Part shown: in pieces, positions 1 through 8,738 of the stretch
How positions within the stretch are numbered: position 1 is the first letter of the stretch
Layout: every line of letters begins with the position of its first letter
Assembly: GCA_947504045.1 (NCBI GenBank)
Contig: CANNFY010000002.1
Location: forward strand, 248,001-312,000
Source of the DNA: an uncultured Maribacter sp.
GTDB taxonomy: Bacteria; Bacteroidota; Bacteroidia; Flavobacteriales; Flavobacteriaceae
Reading direction: 5' to 3'
DNA length: 64,000 nucleotides
Notes under the pieces: model-generated
What the model was told of the DNA's origin: nothing
Databases searched by the model: none
What the model saw: the letters and a program-made list of their open reading frames with translations, nothing else
Translations under genes and position numbers: made by a program

Positions 1-1
1 T

Positions 2-451
2 TTTGATAAAAATGTTTCTATAATAGGATTTCTTTTTGCTATAGCAGCAGCAGCTACCAGTGGATTAGTATATAACATTATACGTAAAATTGGAGATAAA
101 GAACACCCAGTTGTAATTGTAAATTATTTTATGTGTATTGCTACTGTTGTGGGGGGAATTTTAGCCATTTTTAATTGGAAAACACCACATGGTATAGATA
201 TTTTATTACTATCTAGTCTTGGTGTTTTAGGCTATATAGGACAATTATTTATGACCAAAGCTTTTCAAATTGGCGAAACCAATATTATTGCACCAATAAA
301 ATATATTGAAGTTGTTTTTTCTATAGTAGCGGGTATTGGTTTTTTAGGAGAAGAATATACCATAATTAGTATTGTTGGTATGGTAATGATAATTACTGGT
401 GTATTATTAAACATATGGTATAAGAGAAAGTACAGTACAATACGTGCTTAA
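2..451 (+). CDS. EamA/DMT-family membrane transporter, C-terminal part
   Basis: The open frame runs in from the left edge (base 2), so the N-terminus lies outside the window; a later internal ATG at 131 is not the start. The visible ~149 residues contain four strongly hydrophobic segments, small-residue rich, ending in a short basic tail (WYKRKY). The segment with a GQLFMTKAFQ stretch followed by APIKYIEVVFS and GEEYTIISIVGMVMIITGV is typical of the second EamA repeat of drug/metabolite transporters (inner membrane, export of small metabolites; substrate unknown). Family assignment is by pattern only. Confidence 0.75.
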   Translation, partial: FDKNVSIIGFLFAIAAAATSGLVYNIIRKIGDKEHPVVIVNYFMCIATVVGGILAIFNWKTPHGIDILLLSSLGVLGYIGQLFMTKAFQIGETNIIAPIKYIEVVFSIVAGIGFLGEEYTIISIVGMVMIITGVLLNIWYKRKYSTIRA

Positions 452-558
452 TACTAAAAAGTTGCCATTTATAATTTATTTTTTACCAAGTATACAGTAA
501 TTTATAGTTAGTTAATTTTCTTAATGTATTTTTAAAACATTAAAGAAAACAAGATACT

Positions 559-678
559 ATGGCATTTAATTTTACACTTGTAGATGTTTTTATTATTTTA
601 AGTAATACCATAGCCTTTTTTAGTATTCTTAGAATAAGCATAGCAATGGTTTTACGGTTACATAAGAAAGATTCTTAG
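559..678 (+). CDS. Possible 39-residue membrane miniprotein
   Basis: A short ATG-started frame of 39 codons ending in TAG. It encodes one hydrophobic stretch (about residues 5-30, with FIILSNTIAFFSILRISIAM) followed by a basic tail (RLHKKDS), the layout of a single-pass small membrane protein. It lies 107 bp after the EamA gene on the same strand and just before the repeat-rich region. There is no recognisable family and no strong start signal, so it may be a chance frame. Confidence 0.25.
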   Translation: MAFNFTLVDVFIILSNTIAFFSILRISIAMVLRLHKKDS

Positions 679-729
679 TAGTGTCTTATGAATTCTATTT
701 TACATAATATAAATTATAGTACATTTGTA

Positions 730-827
730 GTAAGTTGGCGGATAGATCTTTTTCGGTCTATTTTACATAGTTGCAGATATCGGCCTTTAGGACTATATCG
801 TCAGCAATTATGTAAAAGCCAATTTAC
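730..827. repeat. Large imperfect hairpin, repeat copy 1
   Basis: The outer stem GTAAGTTGGC (730-739) pairs with GCCAATTTAC (818-827), with one G-T wobble. A side bulge (740-760) can form its own small hairpin. The inner stem (761-780) pairs with 795-817, with a 2-by-5 internal loop (AG opposite CGTCA). The terminal loop carries CCTTTAGG. A second copy with the same architecture lies at 4911-4999. Inner and outer stems differ between copies by paired changes (TTGGC/GCCAA here, ACGGC/GCCGT there). Confidence 0.7.
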
Positions 828-918
828 GGGTAGCTTGTAATAAAGTTTACACCAAGTAGCTATAATTTGCCGTTATGTACGGAATAATTAAAAAGATTGA
901 GAATCTATATAATTATTA

Positions 919-1111
919 GCGAGTTGATGCGGCTGTGCTGCCAATACCGCTTGCACGAATATTTATCCAACGCTTGCCAACGCCATTTAAAAGCTAGCCT
1001 TTTTGCTCTTATTAAAAATCGCGTATTCGATAAAATGTACGTAATAAAAAATTTTAGACGATTCTCGTAAGCTTGCCACAACAGCTAAAATTTGCAGCCG
1101 CATCAACTCGC
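919..1111. repeat. 193-bp element bounded by 17-bp perfect inverted repeats
   Basis: GCGAGTTGATGCGGCTG at 919-935 is repeated exactly in inverted orientation at 1095-1111. The interior (about 160 bp) has no coding capacity. Its right part (1009-1093) resembles 5008-5091 near the second hairpin copy, including ATTCG, AAAATGT.CG and TTGCCACAACA. The termini and size suggest a MITE-like or structured mobile remnant. No target-site duplication is evident. Confidence 0.5.
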
Positions 1112-1715
1112 AGCTTTTTTAATTGATACTTAATCAATCAAAAAATCTCGTGAGCAAAATTCTTAGCCTTTGCTAACCTCTCGTCTTGATTGAAGCTTTT
1201 CTTTAAATGCTCCTAACATTATGTAAAATAGGATTTCAACATGGTAACCAGTAACCATTTTTATTTATCTTTTTTTTCTTGATACGGCAAAGTATACTTT
1301 GAGCGAGATGATACTACTGCGAAACAAAAAAATCAAGGCTTACAGATAATTTTAGAAACAATGTACGGCTCAGTCGCTATATTTTACGATCCATTGTAAC
1401 TCTTAAGACTGCTTTAAGGTAAAAGTATCTTTTCAATTGTCAAGAAAAATAGTGACCTTCCCCCTAAAATATGGCCGCTCCCCTCGCCTATTGTTTTGCC
1501 AAAATTCTCTTAGGCCTCCTGCCTTTTAGAAAATTTTATCCTTTCTTTGTTTTGGTCTAATTTCCATAAAGTTTCCATCTTTTGGGCAATGTCCAATCAA
1601 CATTGTAACCTACAAAGCGTTTCGTTTATCTATTTTTATGATTAAACGCCAACCCAAAAATTATATTTAAGTAAATTTGATATTACCAGGTTATGCTTTT
1701 AAAACTAATTATAAT

Positions 1716-3383
1716 ATGAAATTGTTTTTGAAAATACTTTTTTCTTGTACATTATTAATTTTCACTTCATGTAGTAATGATTCTGAAGAAGACGCAACAC
1801 AATTAATCACTGAGAGCCAATTAACTGGTGTTTTAGGCCAAGAAATAACTATTGTTGGTGAGAATTTAGAGGTAGATAAATTGCAATTCTTTTTTGATCT
1901 TGAAGAAGCATACTTGACTGAATTCTCTTCTACCGAGCTTAAAATTAGGGTTCCAAGGTCCTTAAAACGATATAACCCAGAACTAAAGATTATTAATTTA
2001 GTGACTAATGAAACAATTTTATCCTCAAACTTTACCTTGTTAAAACCTAAAATCACAGGTTTTAATTCTAATGATATTACTTTTGATGAAGACTTAATTA
2101 TTAATGGCGAAAACTTTGATGATGAGGATATTGAAGTGTTGATAAACAATCAAAGTACTAAAATTTTAAAATTTGATAGTTCTGAAATAATAGTACAAAT
2201 ACCGTATGAAATTAATGATTCATCATTAGAGGTAAAAATAAAGGCACAATTACAAGAGTCTGACATAAATCAAGAACTAAATTTAAAACAACCAGTAATT
2301 GAAGTTGTAGAAAATGAGTCGGTCTGGCTAGGGTCTGAGTTAATTTTAAAGGGTAAAAATTTCAACCCAAAATACCAGTATGGAGAAATTTATATCAATG
2401 ACTTAAAAAGCCACTTTTCAGCTACAAATTCAGAAATTAGAGTTCGCGTGCCTTCAGGACCATATTCAGATTTTTACATTCAAGATATCACCTACAAAAC
2501 AGCGAATTTAGAAACCAATTACACCACCAATCTAGAAATAGAAAATAGTGGTATTATGGTAGATTACACTAAAAACTTAGAAAGTACAAGGGTTTTTACC
2601 TATAACAACAAGGCGTATACATTTACATATCCTACATCAAGCAGTCTGCCTATCATAGAATTATATGAATTTACTGGAGTAACAGAAAAGTGGACAAAGG
2701 TAGATGGCTTAGAATTTGAGGGCTATGTATCAAAATTGGCTGTGGATAAAAATATTTTATACTTATACCTAAGAGTAGAACCTAGTGCTCACGAATTAAT
2801 TAAAATTAATTTAGATGATTATTCACAAGAAGAAATAGAATTTCCTTTTCATGAAAGCTTACATTCAAATAATTACTTTGCTATTAATAACGCCTTGTAT
2901 ATTTTATTTGGTGATACTTATGTTAATGGTCAAACAATTGCATCAGATATAAAATATAGATATTCTTTGTCAACTAATACTTGGGAGGTTTTAGGGGATG
3001 ATATTTTTACAGAAACCACATGGAAATCATTTATGTCAAATAAAATGCTTCACAAAGAAGAGTTATATTTCTCTTTCGGTTTTAGTGGCGCCAATTTTAA
3101 ATTAGAAAATGATTTGAGTTTAAGCCCTGTACAAAGCGGAAGTTTATTGTTTTCATATAATGACGTTATAGTGGCCAGACAATTGAATAGAAATATTTCA
3201 AAAATCTATGTTTATAACCTTTTTGATATTGCCAATACAGTAGCCGTAAATTGGCGCGAAGGTAAAGATTTCTTTACTATAAATGACACAATCTACTATC
3301 ATGACTTTGGCAATGATTATGAAGGGAATGTAGAATTAGTCACCTTTAAATTAAAAAATGGATTCTTTGATGCAATATTCTAA
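1716..3383 (+). CDS. Lipoprotein with IPT/TIG repeats and a propeller-like C-terminus
   Basis: I start the gene at ATG 1716 rather than the upstream TTG (1677), because this gives a clean lipoprotein signal MKLFLKILFSCTLLIFTSC with the acylated Cys at residue 19. Mature residues about 30-275 contain three immunoglobulin-like IPT/TIG units, recognisable by repeating GxxLxIxGxNF..., xxxVxINxxxxxFxxSEIxVxVP patterns. The rest (about 285-555) is rich in aromatic and beta-strand patterns with repeated NNxxYxF/YxLxTNTW blades, resembling a Kelch-type propeller. It is probably outer-membrane anchored and surface exposed. Its 3' end overlaps the next lipoprotein gene by 14-26 bp. Function is unknown. 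Confidence 0.85.
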   Translation: MKLFLKILFSCTLLIFTSCSNDSEEDATQLITESQLTGVLGQEITIVGENLEVDKLQFFFDLEEAYLTEFSSTELKIRVPRSLKRYNPELKIINLVTNETILSSNFTLLKPKITGFNSNDITFDEDLIINGENFDDEDIEVLINNQSTKILKFDSSEIIVQIPYEINDSSLEVKIKAQLQESDINQELNLKQPVIEVVENESVWLGSELILKGKNFNPKYQYGEIYINDLKSHFSATNSEIRVRVPSGPYSDFYIQDITYKTANLETNYTTNLEIENSGIMVDYTKNLESTRVFTYNNKAYTFTYPTSSSLPIIELYEFTGVTEKWTKVDGLEFEGYVSKLAVDKNILYLYLRVEPSAHELIKINLDDYSQEEIEFPFHESLHSNNYFAINNALYILFGDTYVNGQTIASDIKYRYSLSTNTWEVLGDDIFTETTWKSFMSNKMLHKEELYFSFGFSGANFKLENDLSLSPVQSGSLLFSYNDVIVARQLNRNISKIYVYNLFDIANTVAVNWREGKDFFTINDTIYYHDFGNDYEGNVELVTFKLKNGFFDAIF

Positions 3384-4719
3384 ATTATACAATCAACTTT
3401 TTCTTGGTTTGTTATTAAGTCTTTTTATTGGATGCAGTGATTCAAATGAAAATGATGTTTTAATTGAAAACTCTGTAAGTATAGAAATTGTTTCTTTTAT
3501 TCCATCAAAAAATGAAGTTGAAATTTCTTGGAACCTTAAAAGATATAATGGTGTTATTGTAACTGACCTTTTTATTTCAAGATTTATTAATGACGAAGAC
3601 GCTGATAATACTAATAGGCAACAGATAGTAGCTAATTTACCTTCAAATGAAACAACTTTTATTGATAAAGACGTTCCTTATCTTGAAAATATAAAGTATG
3701 TTGTAAAGGCTCGATTTCAAGTCGATGGAAAAGATGGAGTTGAATTCTTTGATATTCAATCAGAAGAAGTAGTATTTGAGCGTAATATCATTAAAATTTC
3801 TCGAATACCAGACCACATCATTCAAGACCAAAACGATGCGAATAGCTATCATTTTTTGACGCAAAGTTTAAGTCTTAATTTATCGCGATATAATATGATA
3901 AATAATCAGTTCGAAGCTAATAAAACTTACGAAAACGCTCATTTTAATGATAAATTAATGACTAATGAACAGGCCGTTTTTATAGGAACCAAAAATGGAT
4001 TAATATACAGTTTAAACCCTGTTGATTATTCTGAAAATTTTACTTTTTCTGTTCCTATAGAAGATGAATTAAAATCATTTGGAATTGTTAATGATGAAAT
4101 ACATTATAACGATTCGGATAATTGGAAATATTCTAATTATCTAACTAATGAATCAGGTAGAGTAAATGATTCTTTCGTTATTAATTTTGTTCACACAACA
4201 AATTTGGAAAGTAATAAAGCACTTCTTATTATGTATAATTATCCCAATTTTTGGGGCAACATCTACGATATAAGTAATTATAATAATATAGATTTATTAC
4301 ACAACACCGATTTTGATGTAAATTTTGGTAGTAGACTTGATAAAGGAATACTTCATTTTAAAAGGGATAAAACTGAATTTATATCAACTATTTTTGGTAG
4401 AGTTATTTCAACTGATGATTTATCTTTAAAAGCTGAATTAAAATATAATACTGGTGTCAATTATTTATATTTTAACTACGGGAATAACGGAAAAATTTAT
4501 GGTGCTGTTCAGAATGAAAAACTGATACATGTATTTGATGATAAATCCTATGAACTTATTGAAACAATAAAAACTAAATTATATCCAATATATCCACTTA
4601 TCTCGGAAAACGGTGAACTTCAAAGTCTCGGGAGATATTCAAGAGTTGAATATTGGGATTATTTTGACGGTTTTGGATTATTTAATTCTATTTCTAATTG
4701 TGCAATTGAAACATTTTGA
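3358..4719 (+). CDS. Lipoprotein, FN3-like domain plus beta-rich C-terminus
   Basis: Starts within the end of the preceding gene; ATG 3358 and ATG 3370 are both possible and both give a lipoprotein signal ending LLSLFIGC. Residues about 40-140 read as a fibronectin type III-like domain (SVSIEIVSFIPSKNEVEISW, later YVVKARFQVDGKDGVEFF). Residues about 150-450 contain recurring NxxxFIGTKNGLIYSLNPVDYS-type strands reminiscent of a beta-propeller, like its neighbour. The overlap suggests translational coupling, so the two products probably act together at the cell surface. No enzyme motif was seen. Confidence 0.8.
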   Translation: MDSLMQYSKLYNQLFLGLLLSLFIGCSDSNENDVLIENSVSIEIVSFIPSKNEVEISWNLKRYNGVIVTDLFISRFINDEDADNTNRQQIVANLPSNETTFIDKDVPYLENIKYVVKARFQVDGKDGVEFFDIQSEEVVFERNIIKISRIPDHIIQDQNDANSYHFLTQSLSLNLSRYNMINNQFEANKTYENAHFNDKLMTNEQAVFIGTKNGLIYSLNPVDYSENFTFSVPIEDELKSFGIVNDEIHYNDSDNWKYSNYLTNESGRVNDSFVINFVHTTNLESNKALLIMYNYPNFWGNIYDISNYNNIDLLHNTDFDVNFGSRLDKGILHFKRDKTEFISTIFGRVISTDDLSLKAELKYNTGVNYLYFNYGNNGKIYGAVQNEKLIHVFDDKSYELIETIKTKLYPIYPLISENGELQSLGRYSRVEYWDYFDGFGLFNSISNCAIETF

Positions 4720-5177
4720 AATTTTATCACCTAGTCCATTCCACACACATTATATTCCCTCCTGCCGTCGGCTCATATAATAAGTGTTCCATTACCTTTT
4801 GAGAAGAAAATTTTAGAAAGAAAAAAAAAGAGAATTTGTAGATACTTTCGCTTTTAATCAAAGCTCAAGTTACATAACACGGAACATTATAGTACATTTT
4901 TATTTATTTTGTAAAACGGCGCATGCTTGCATTTGATATAATATCAGATATGACACCTTTAGGTTCATATCGTCAGATATTATGTCAAAGCCGTTTTACT
5001 AGAATATTTATTAAAATTCGTGTATTCGTGAAAATGTGCGCAAGATTTTTTTCTACGACATTCTAGGCAGATTGCCACAACAACAAAAATTACACTACGA
5101 GATAATTTCTTAACCTTATTAGTAAAAAACAAGGATTTATAAATAAAGTAATTATAAACGCACTACTACCTTCTGTA
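4720..5177. other. Gene-free segment holding repeat copy 2
   Basis: No plausible gene is present. The segment contains a short GCCGTCGGC hairpin near 4764, the large hairpin at 4911-4999 and, at 5008-5091, a stretch resembling 1009-1093. It closes off the lipoprotein pair on its right side in the same orientation as the left copy. Confidence 0.55.
4911..4999. repeat. Large imperfect hairpin, repeat copy 2
   Basis: The outer stem GTAAAACGGC (4911-4920) pairs perfectly with GCCGTTTTAC (4990-4999). An 11-nt side bulge follows (4921-4931). The inner stem (4932-4953) pairs with 4965-4989, with the same AG/CGTCA internal loop as copy 1. The loop contains CCTTTAGG. About 36 of 44 bases of the right half match copy 1, with most differences inside stems and compensated on the other strand. 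ATTATAGTACATTT precedes both copies (713-726 and 4886-4899). Confidence 0.75.
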
Positions 5178-5777
5178 TTAATAATACAATCTAAAATCTA
5201 GTAATTTACAGACATTATAGTGTTTTTGATGCAACTCTTCAACAACATCAAACATAGTATCGTCTTCATTAAATAAATTAAAGAAGGCTTTGTCTAGGTT
5301 TGCACTACTTACACCATTGTATGGGTTGCCATAGCCAGAAACCGCTTTTGCATTAGTTATATCTAAAAAATATTGTGCTTCTTCTTCGTCTAAATCGAGA
5401 ACTTTGGCATTAGAAAAATGTAAAATTTTTCCACGTAAGCGTCCTTCAAAAATTTCTGCAATTTCTTGTAAACTATAGTAATAGCCATTTAAACAAATGC
5501 TATTAGCTTCCCCATGCATGACCAAATAAATAATTTCATAATCTTTAAAATTATGATCCTCTAAAACTAAGGTATTTAAGCTCTCTTCTAGTCCTTCAAT
5601 AGTATCGCAGGCTTTATAAATACTTGCAATACCATATTTTATAGTCAGTTGTTCTAGGCTTTCTTGGGTTTGGGTAAGCTCTTCGTTTTCAATATCGGAA
5701 ACCCCTTCTAAACAGTAAATAAAATGGTCTGTATCTATTAGCTGCTTTTGGGGAAGTTGATTTCTTTTTTCTAGCAA
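5178..5777 (-). CDS. DUF6642-like protein resembling a CHAT/caspase-type domain
   Basis: A 199-residue cytoplasmic protein with no signal or membrane segment. The centre (residues 79-128) reads DYEIIYLVMHGEANS, then SLQEIAEIFEGRL, then GKILHFSNAKVL. This is the strand-His-Gly, helix, strand order of CHAT/caspase-like peptidases. His88-Gly89 fits the catalytic His, but the position where a catalytic Cys is expected (about Ser122-Asn123) has no Cys. I recall this family as DUF6642, common in Flavobacteriia; that name is from memory. It stands alone between the repeat region and the glucan locus. A role in signalling or defence is only a guess. Confidence 0.75.
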   Translation of the reverse strand: MLEKRNQLPQKQLIDTDHFIYCLEGVSDIENEELTQTQESLEQLTIKYGIASIYKACDTIEGLEESLNTLVLEDHNFKDYEIIYLVMHGEANSICLNGYYYSLQEIAEIFEGRLRGKILHFSNAKVLDLDEEEAQYFLDITNAKAVSGYGNPYNGVSSANLDKAFFNLFNEDDTMFDVVEELHQKHYNVCKLLDFRLYY

Positions 5778-5927
5778 GATTATAAATTAACGTATTAGTA
5801 AATTAAATGCAAAATTACCATATGCTAGACTATTCTTCTTACTATTTTTGTTTTTATGTATATTGAACATATAGAATTATAAATTTTAATGGACTTTTCC
5901 ATTAAATAAATACAAACCAATTACTAA

Positions 5928-5965
5928 TAAAAAAGGGAAGATTCTAATAGACCTTCCCTTTTTTA
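5928..5965 (-). terminator. Rho-independent terminator of the glucan locus
   Basis: AAAAAGGGAAG (5930-5940) pairs with CTTCCCTTTTT (5953-5963) around a 12-nt loop, with T or A tracts on both sides. It lies 30 bp downstream of the GH16 stop on the minus strand, so it most likely ends the SusC-to-GH16 transcript. It could also work on the plus strand. Confidence 0.75.
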
Positions 5966-5994
5966 TTAATGTGATTCTTAGATAATTTAATTAA

Positions 5995-7065
5995 TTATTG
6001 ATAAACTCTAACATAATCTATTTCCATAGTAGAAACATCAAAATTAGGATCAATACTCCCCCCTAAATTACCGCCCATGGCAATATTCAGTATAAGAAAT
6101 TGGTCATTGTAAAACGGCCATGTTGCATCATTTTTTGTTGATGGGTCATAAGTGTAGTATGCCACATCATCTAGCAGAAAGGTGATACTGTTTTCTGTCC
6201 AAATAGTAGAATAAATATGAAATTCCGATGTTTCATTACTTATAGCAGTTACATCATGATTAACGGTGGCACCAGAGCTAGAAGTGGTATGTAAAGCGCT
6301 TGATATTTGTCCAGGGTTATTACCTACATATTCCATAATATCAATTTCACCGCAAGCCGGCCAACCAACAGTGCCGAAGTTTGCACCAAGCATCCAAATA
6401 GCGGGCCATACACCACCACCAGAAGGTAATTTGGCTTTTACATCTACTCTACCATAAGTAAATTCAAATTTACCTGAAGTAAGAAGCCTTGCTGAAGTAT
6501 ACCCTGACCCCTGGTAATCTTCCTTTTTTGCTATGATTTTTAATACTCCGTTTTCTACTATGGCATTATCTAATCTATCGGTATAGTATTGAGACTCATT
6601 ATTACCCCAGCCGTTATCACCTACTCCTATATTGTATCCCCATTTTGAGGTGTCAGGTGCACCATCCTGATCAAACTCATCTTGCCATATTAAGCTAAGT
6701 TCAGTTTCTACTGTTACAGTAATAGCATAATTAATGCTTGTGTTTCCAGATGAATTGTAGGCCACTACTAAAACATCATAGTCGTTTGTACCATTTTCTG
6801 TAAACGTATAACGAAACGTATTCTGCGTAATTTCTAAAGTTTCGTTGTTAATTAAAACCTTGTAAGAGGTTGCGTTTGTGGCCATAATGGTAAAATCTAC
6901 AATGCCACTACCATCTCCGTTAGGGTTATTACCATCAGCACCTAATTTCTCACTGCTTATTGACAAATTACTTGGTATATTAGGTTCAGTAGATTCATTT
7001 TCACTGCTACTACAAGATAAAAATGATAATAGTACAGTAACTACCAAAAAGAATGTATTTTTCAT
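5995..7065 (-). CDS. GH16 endo-beta-1,3-glucanase (laminarinase) lipoprotein
   Basis: The signal peptide MKNTFFLVVTVLLSFLSC places the lipid-bearing Cys at 18, so the enzyme is likely outer-membrane attached. Residues about 30-120 form a PKD-like immunoglobulin domain. The GH16 domain (about 125-356) holds the catalytic signature GEIDIMEYVG, with nucleophile Glu240, Asp242 and acid/base Glu245, plus GGGVWPAIWMLG in the glycan cleft and the C-terminal MEIDYVRVYQ. The EIDIME form with the extra Met is typical of laminarinases. It is last in the SusC-SusD-SGBP-GH30-GH16 series and would cut beta-1,3-glucan chains at the surface. Confidence 0.93.
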   Translation of the reverse strand: MKNTFFLVVTVLLSFLSCSSSENESTEPNIPSNLSISSEKLGADGNNPNGDGSGIVDFTIMATNATSYKVLINNETLEITQNTFRYTFTENGTNDYDVLVVAYNSSGNTSINYAITVTVETELSLIWQDEFDQDGAPDTSKWGYNIGVGDNGWGNNESQYYTDRLDNAIVENGVLKIIAKKEDYQGSGYTSARLLTSGKFEFTYGRVDVKAKLPSGGGVWPAIWMLGANFGTVGWPACGEIDIMEYVGNNPGQISSALHTTSSSGATVNHDVTAISNETSEFHIYSTIWTENSITFLLDDVAYYTYDPSTKNDATWPFYNDQFLILNIAMGGNLGGSIDPNFDVSTMEIDYVRVYQ

Positions 7066-7091
7066 TTATTTAATTTTTTAGGGTTATAGCT

Positions 7092-8576
7092 TTAGTAAAT
7101 TAAAGTTTGCATGGCATGAGGCGGTAATTTGTAACTGATTTCAGATTCGTTAACTAATAACTTATAAGTAATAGCTTCATCTGTTCTATTCATTACCACA
7201 GTAACCAGCTGACCGTCTGGGTTTTTAAAAGAAGTACTTTCAATAGTGCTTCTGCTCGTAGTAGTACTTACTCTTTGAGCTCCTTTTTTTATGAATTTTG
7301 AAAAGTGGCCAATATAAAAATAAGAAGGGGTATAAATAAGTTCGTTGGTCTTAGTATTGGCATGAATAGGGGCAAAACAAAAATTTTGGACATGATTTGG
7401 ACCGCCATTTTCATTCAATAGAATATTCCAATCTGTCCATCCTACGGTACCGTTATTAAAGTCATTAATCATAGAATTACCATACCGTTCTGCGTTAGAC
7501 CATCTTTGATATTGTGCAGGGTCGAAGCGTTCTTGACAACCTTCTGTAAATAAAAGGTTTTTAGTAGGGAAAGATTCTTTTATATTTTTTAGATTATCAT
7601 ATTTAGGTTCACCACCGCTCCAGGTTTCATACCAATGAAAACCAATACCCCAAGCATACTTCATAGCTTCGGGATCATCAAAAATAGTGTTTGCACGGTG
7701 TGATATTAAATCTCTATTATGGTCCCAAACTACAATATTTTTATTGCTCATTCCTGCTTTTTCAAATGTGGGGCCTAAATAATTCTTTAAAAAATCTCTT
7801 TCTTCTTCAGCGGTATATATGCAAGACTCCCATCGTTGTACTGCCATAGGCTCATTCTGAATAGTAACGCCCCAGACTGGAATATTTTCGGCTTCATAGG
7901 CCTCTATAAACTTAATGTAGTAGTTTGCCCATGCTTGATTATATTCTGGCAACAATTTACCACCTTGCAACATATTTTTATTTGTTTTCATAAAGGCAGG
8001 AGGGCTCCATGGACTTGCATAGAATACCATATCATTATTGATCAGAGCCTGTGCCCGTTTAATCATAGGAATACGTTTTTGTTTGTCCTTTTCTATTGAA
8101 AATGTGGTAAGATCCTTATCTCCTTCGTTAATATACGTATGGCTGCCCAAGCCAAAATCGCTACTATGAATACTTGTTCTAATAATGTTATAATTTATTC
8201 CTTCCTCAGAATAATATGCAAGTAATAACTCTTCTTGTTTGTCTTTACTAAGTGTAGAAAATACTTCGGCGGCAGCATCGGTAATTGCACCACCTATTCC
8301 TAAGAATTTTTGAAATTGTTTTTTTGGATGAACAAATATGGCCACTTCGTTTTCCATAGGTTGTTTTGCTGTCTTAAAAGTTGCTTTTGAATCTACGGAT
8401 AATCTCATATCTGTATCCTTGGCAGTAGTGTAAACGCTCACTTCCTTTCCTTCTAAGTTATTTTTTTTGTTTGACTGGTTAATGCCTTTTACAGTAATCG
8501 CTTCGTTGCTCTTTTTGGTATTACAAGAAAATCCCAAAGACAAGATTAGAAGTGTATATATTATTTTTTTTATCAT
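7092..8576 (-). CDS. GH30 beta-glycosidase lipoprotein, probably beta-1,6-glucan acting
   Basis: The signal peptide ends LGFSC (Cys18). The GH30 landmarks are all present: GIGGAITDAAAEVF (about 93-106), SPWSPPAFMKT, the acid/base Glu242 in QNEP, HWYETW (314-319) and the nucleophile Glu345 in LLFTEGC. The C-terminal beta-sandwich (about 420-494) has a YIGHFSKFIKKGAQRV start. Family length is normal. GH30 enzymes in laminarin loci of marine flavobacteria remove beta-1,6 side branches; that role is inferred from the GH16 neighbour 26 bp downstream. A glucosylceramidase-like specificity cannot be excluded from sequence alone. Confidence 0.92.
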   Translation of the reverse strand: MIKKIIYTLLILSLGFSCNTKKSNEAITVKGINQSNKKNNLEGKEVSVYTTAKDTDMRLSVDSKATFKTAKQPMENEVAIFVHPKKQFQKFLGIGGAITDAAAEVFSTLSKDKQEELLLAYYSEEGINYNIIRTSIHSSDFGLGSHTYINEGDKDLTTFSIEKDKQKRIPMIKRAQALINNDMVFYASPWSPPAFMKTNKNMLQGGKLLPEYNQAWANYYIKFIEAYEAENIPVWGVTIQNEPMAVQRWESCIYTAEEERDFLKNYLGPTFEKAGMSNKNIVVWDHNRDLISHRANTIFDDPEAMKYAWGIGFHWYETWSGGEPKYDNLKNIKESFPTKNLLFTEGCQERFDPAQYQRWSNAERYGNSMINDFNNGTVGWTDWNILLNENGGPNHVQNFCFAPIHANTKTNELIYTPSYFYIGHFSKFIKKGAQRVSTTTSRSTIESTSFKNPDGQLVTVVMNRTDEAITYKLLVNESEISYKLPPHAMQTLIY

Positions 8577-8738
8577 ATGTATTTTTTAAAAAAATTGTAA
8601 ATGATGATTATACTAGTTATATTATTTTCTTAATAAGTACTTATATTTTTAAGTTAAAGCCCATATACATTCAAGAATGCATACAGGCAACTCAACTAAC
8701 TCACATCTCACATGCAATTTTTATATAATATTTAGTAT

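Larger units (their letters stand above)
679..1715. other. 1-kb gene-free, repeat-rich intergenic segment
   Basis: I see no credible gene on either strand here. The segment holds a large imperfect hairpin (730-827), a perfect 17-bp inverted repeat (919-935 with 1095-1111) and a 15-of-16 inverted match between 694-709 and 1219-1234 (TTCTATTTTACATAAT against its reverse complement). Its base composition is patchier than the surroundings, with a C-rich stretch near 1455-1530. It looks like the debris or recognition sequence of mobile or accessory DNA rather than a promoter region. Confidence 0.6.

Noticed and set aside
1677-1715. TTG start extending the IPT lipoprotein
   Set aside because: The extra 13 residues would precede an otherwise perfect lipoprotein signal; the ATG at 1716 is better.
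1709-2149. Minus-strand frame of 146 residues
   Set aside because: It is antisense to the lipoprotein gene, with Ser/Lys/Ile-rich composition typical of a shadow frame.
730-5000. Classical integron attC sites
   Set aside because: The hairpins lack recognisable attC core sites and no integrase gene is in the window; only a structural resemblance is claimed.
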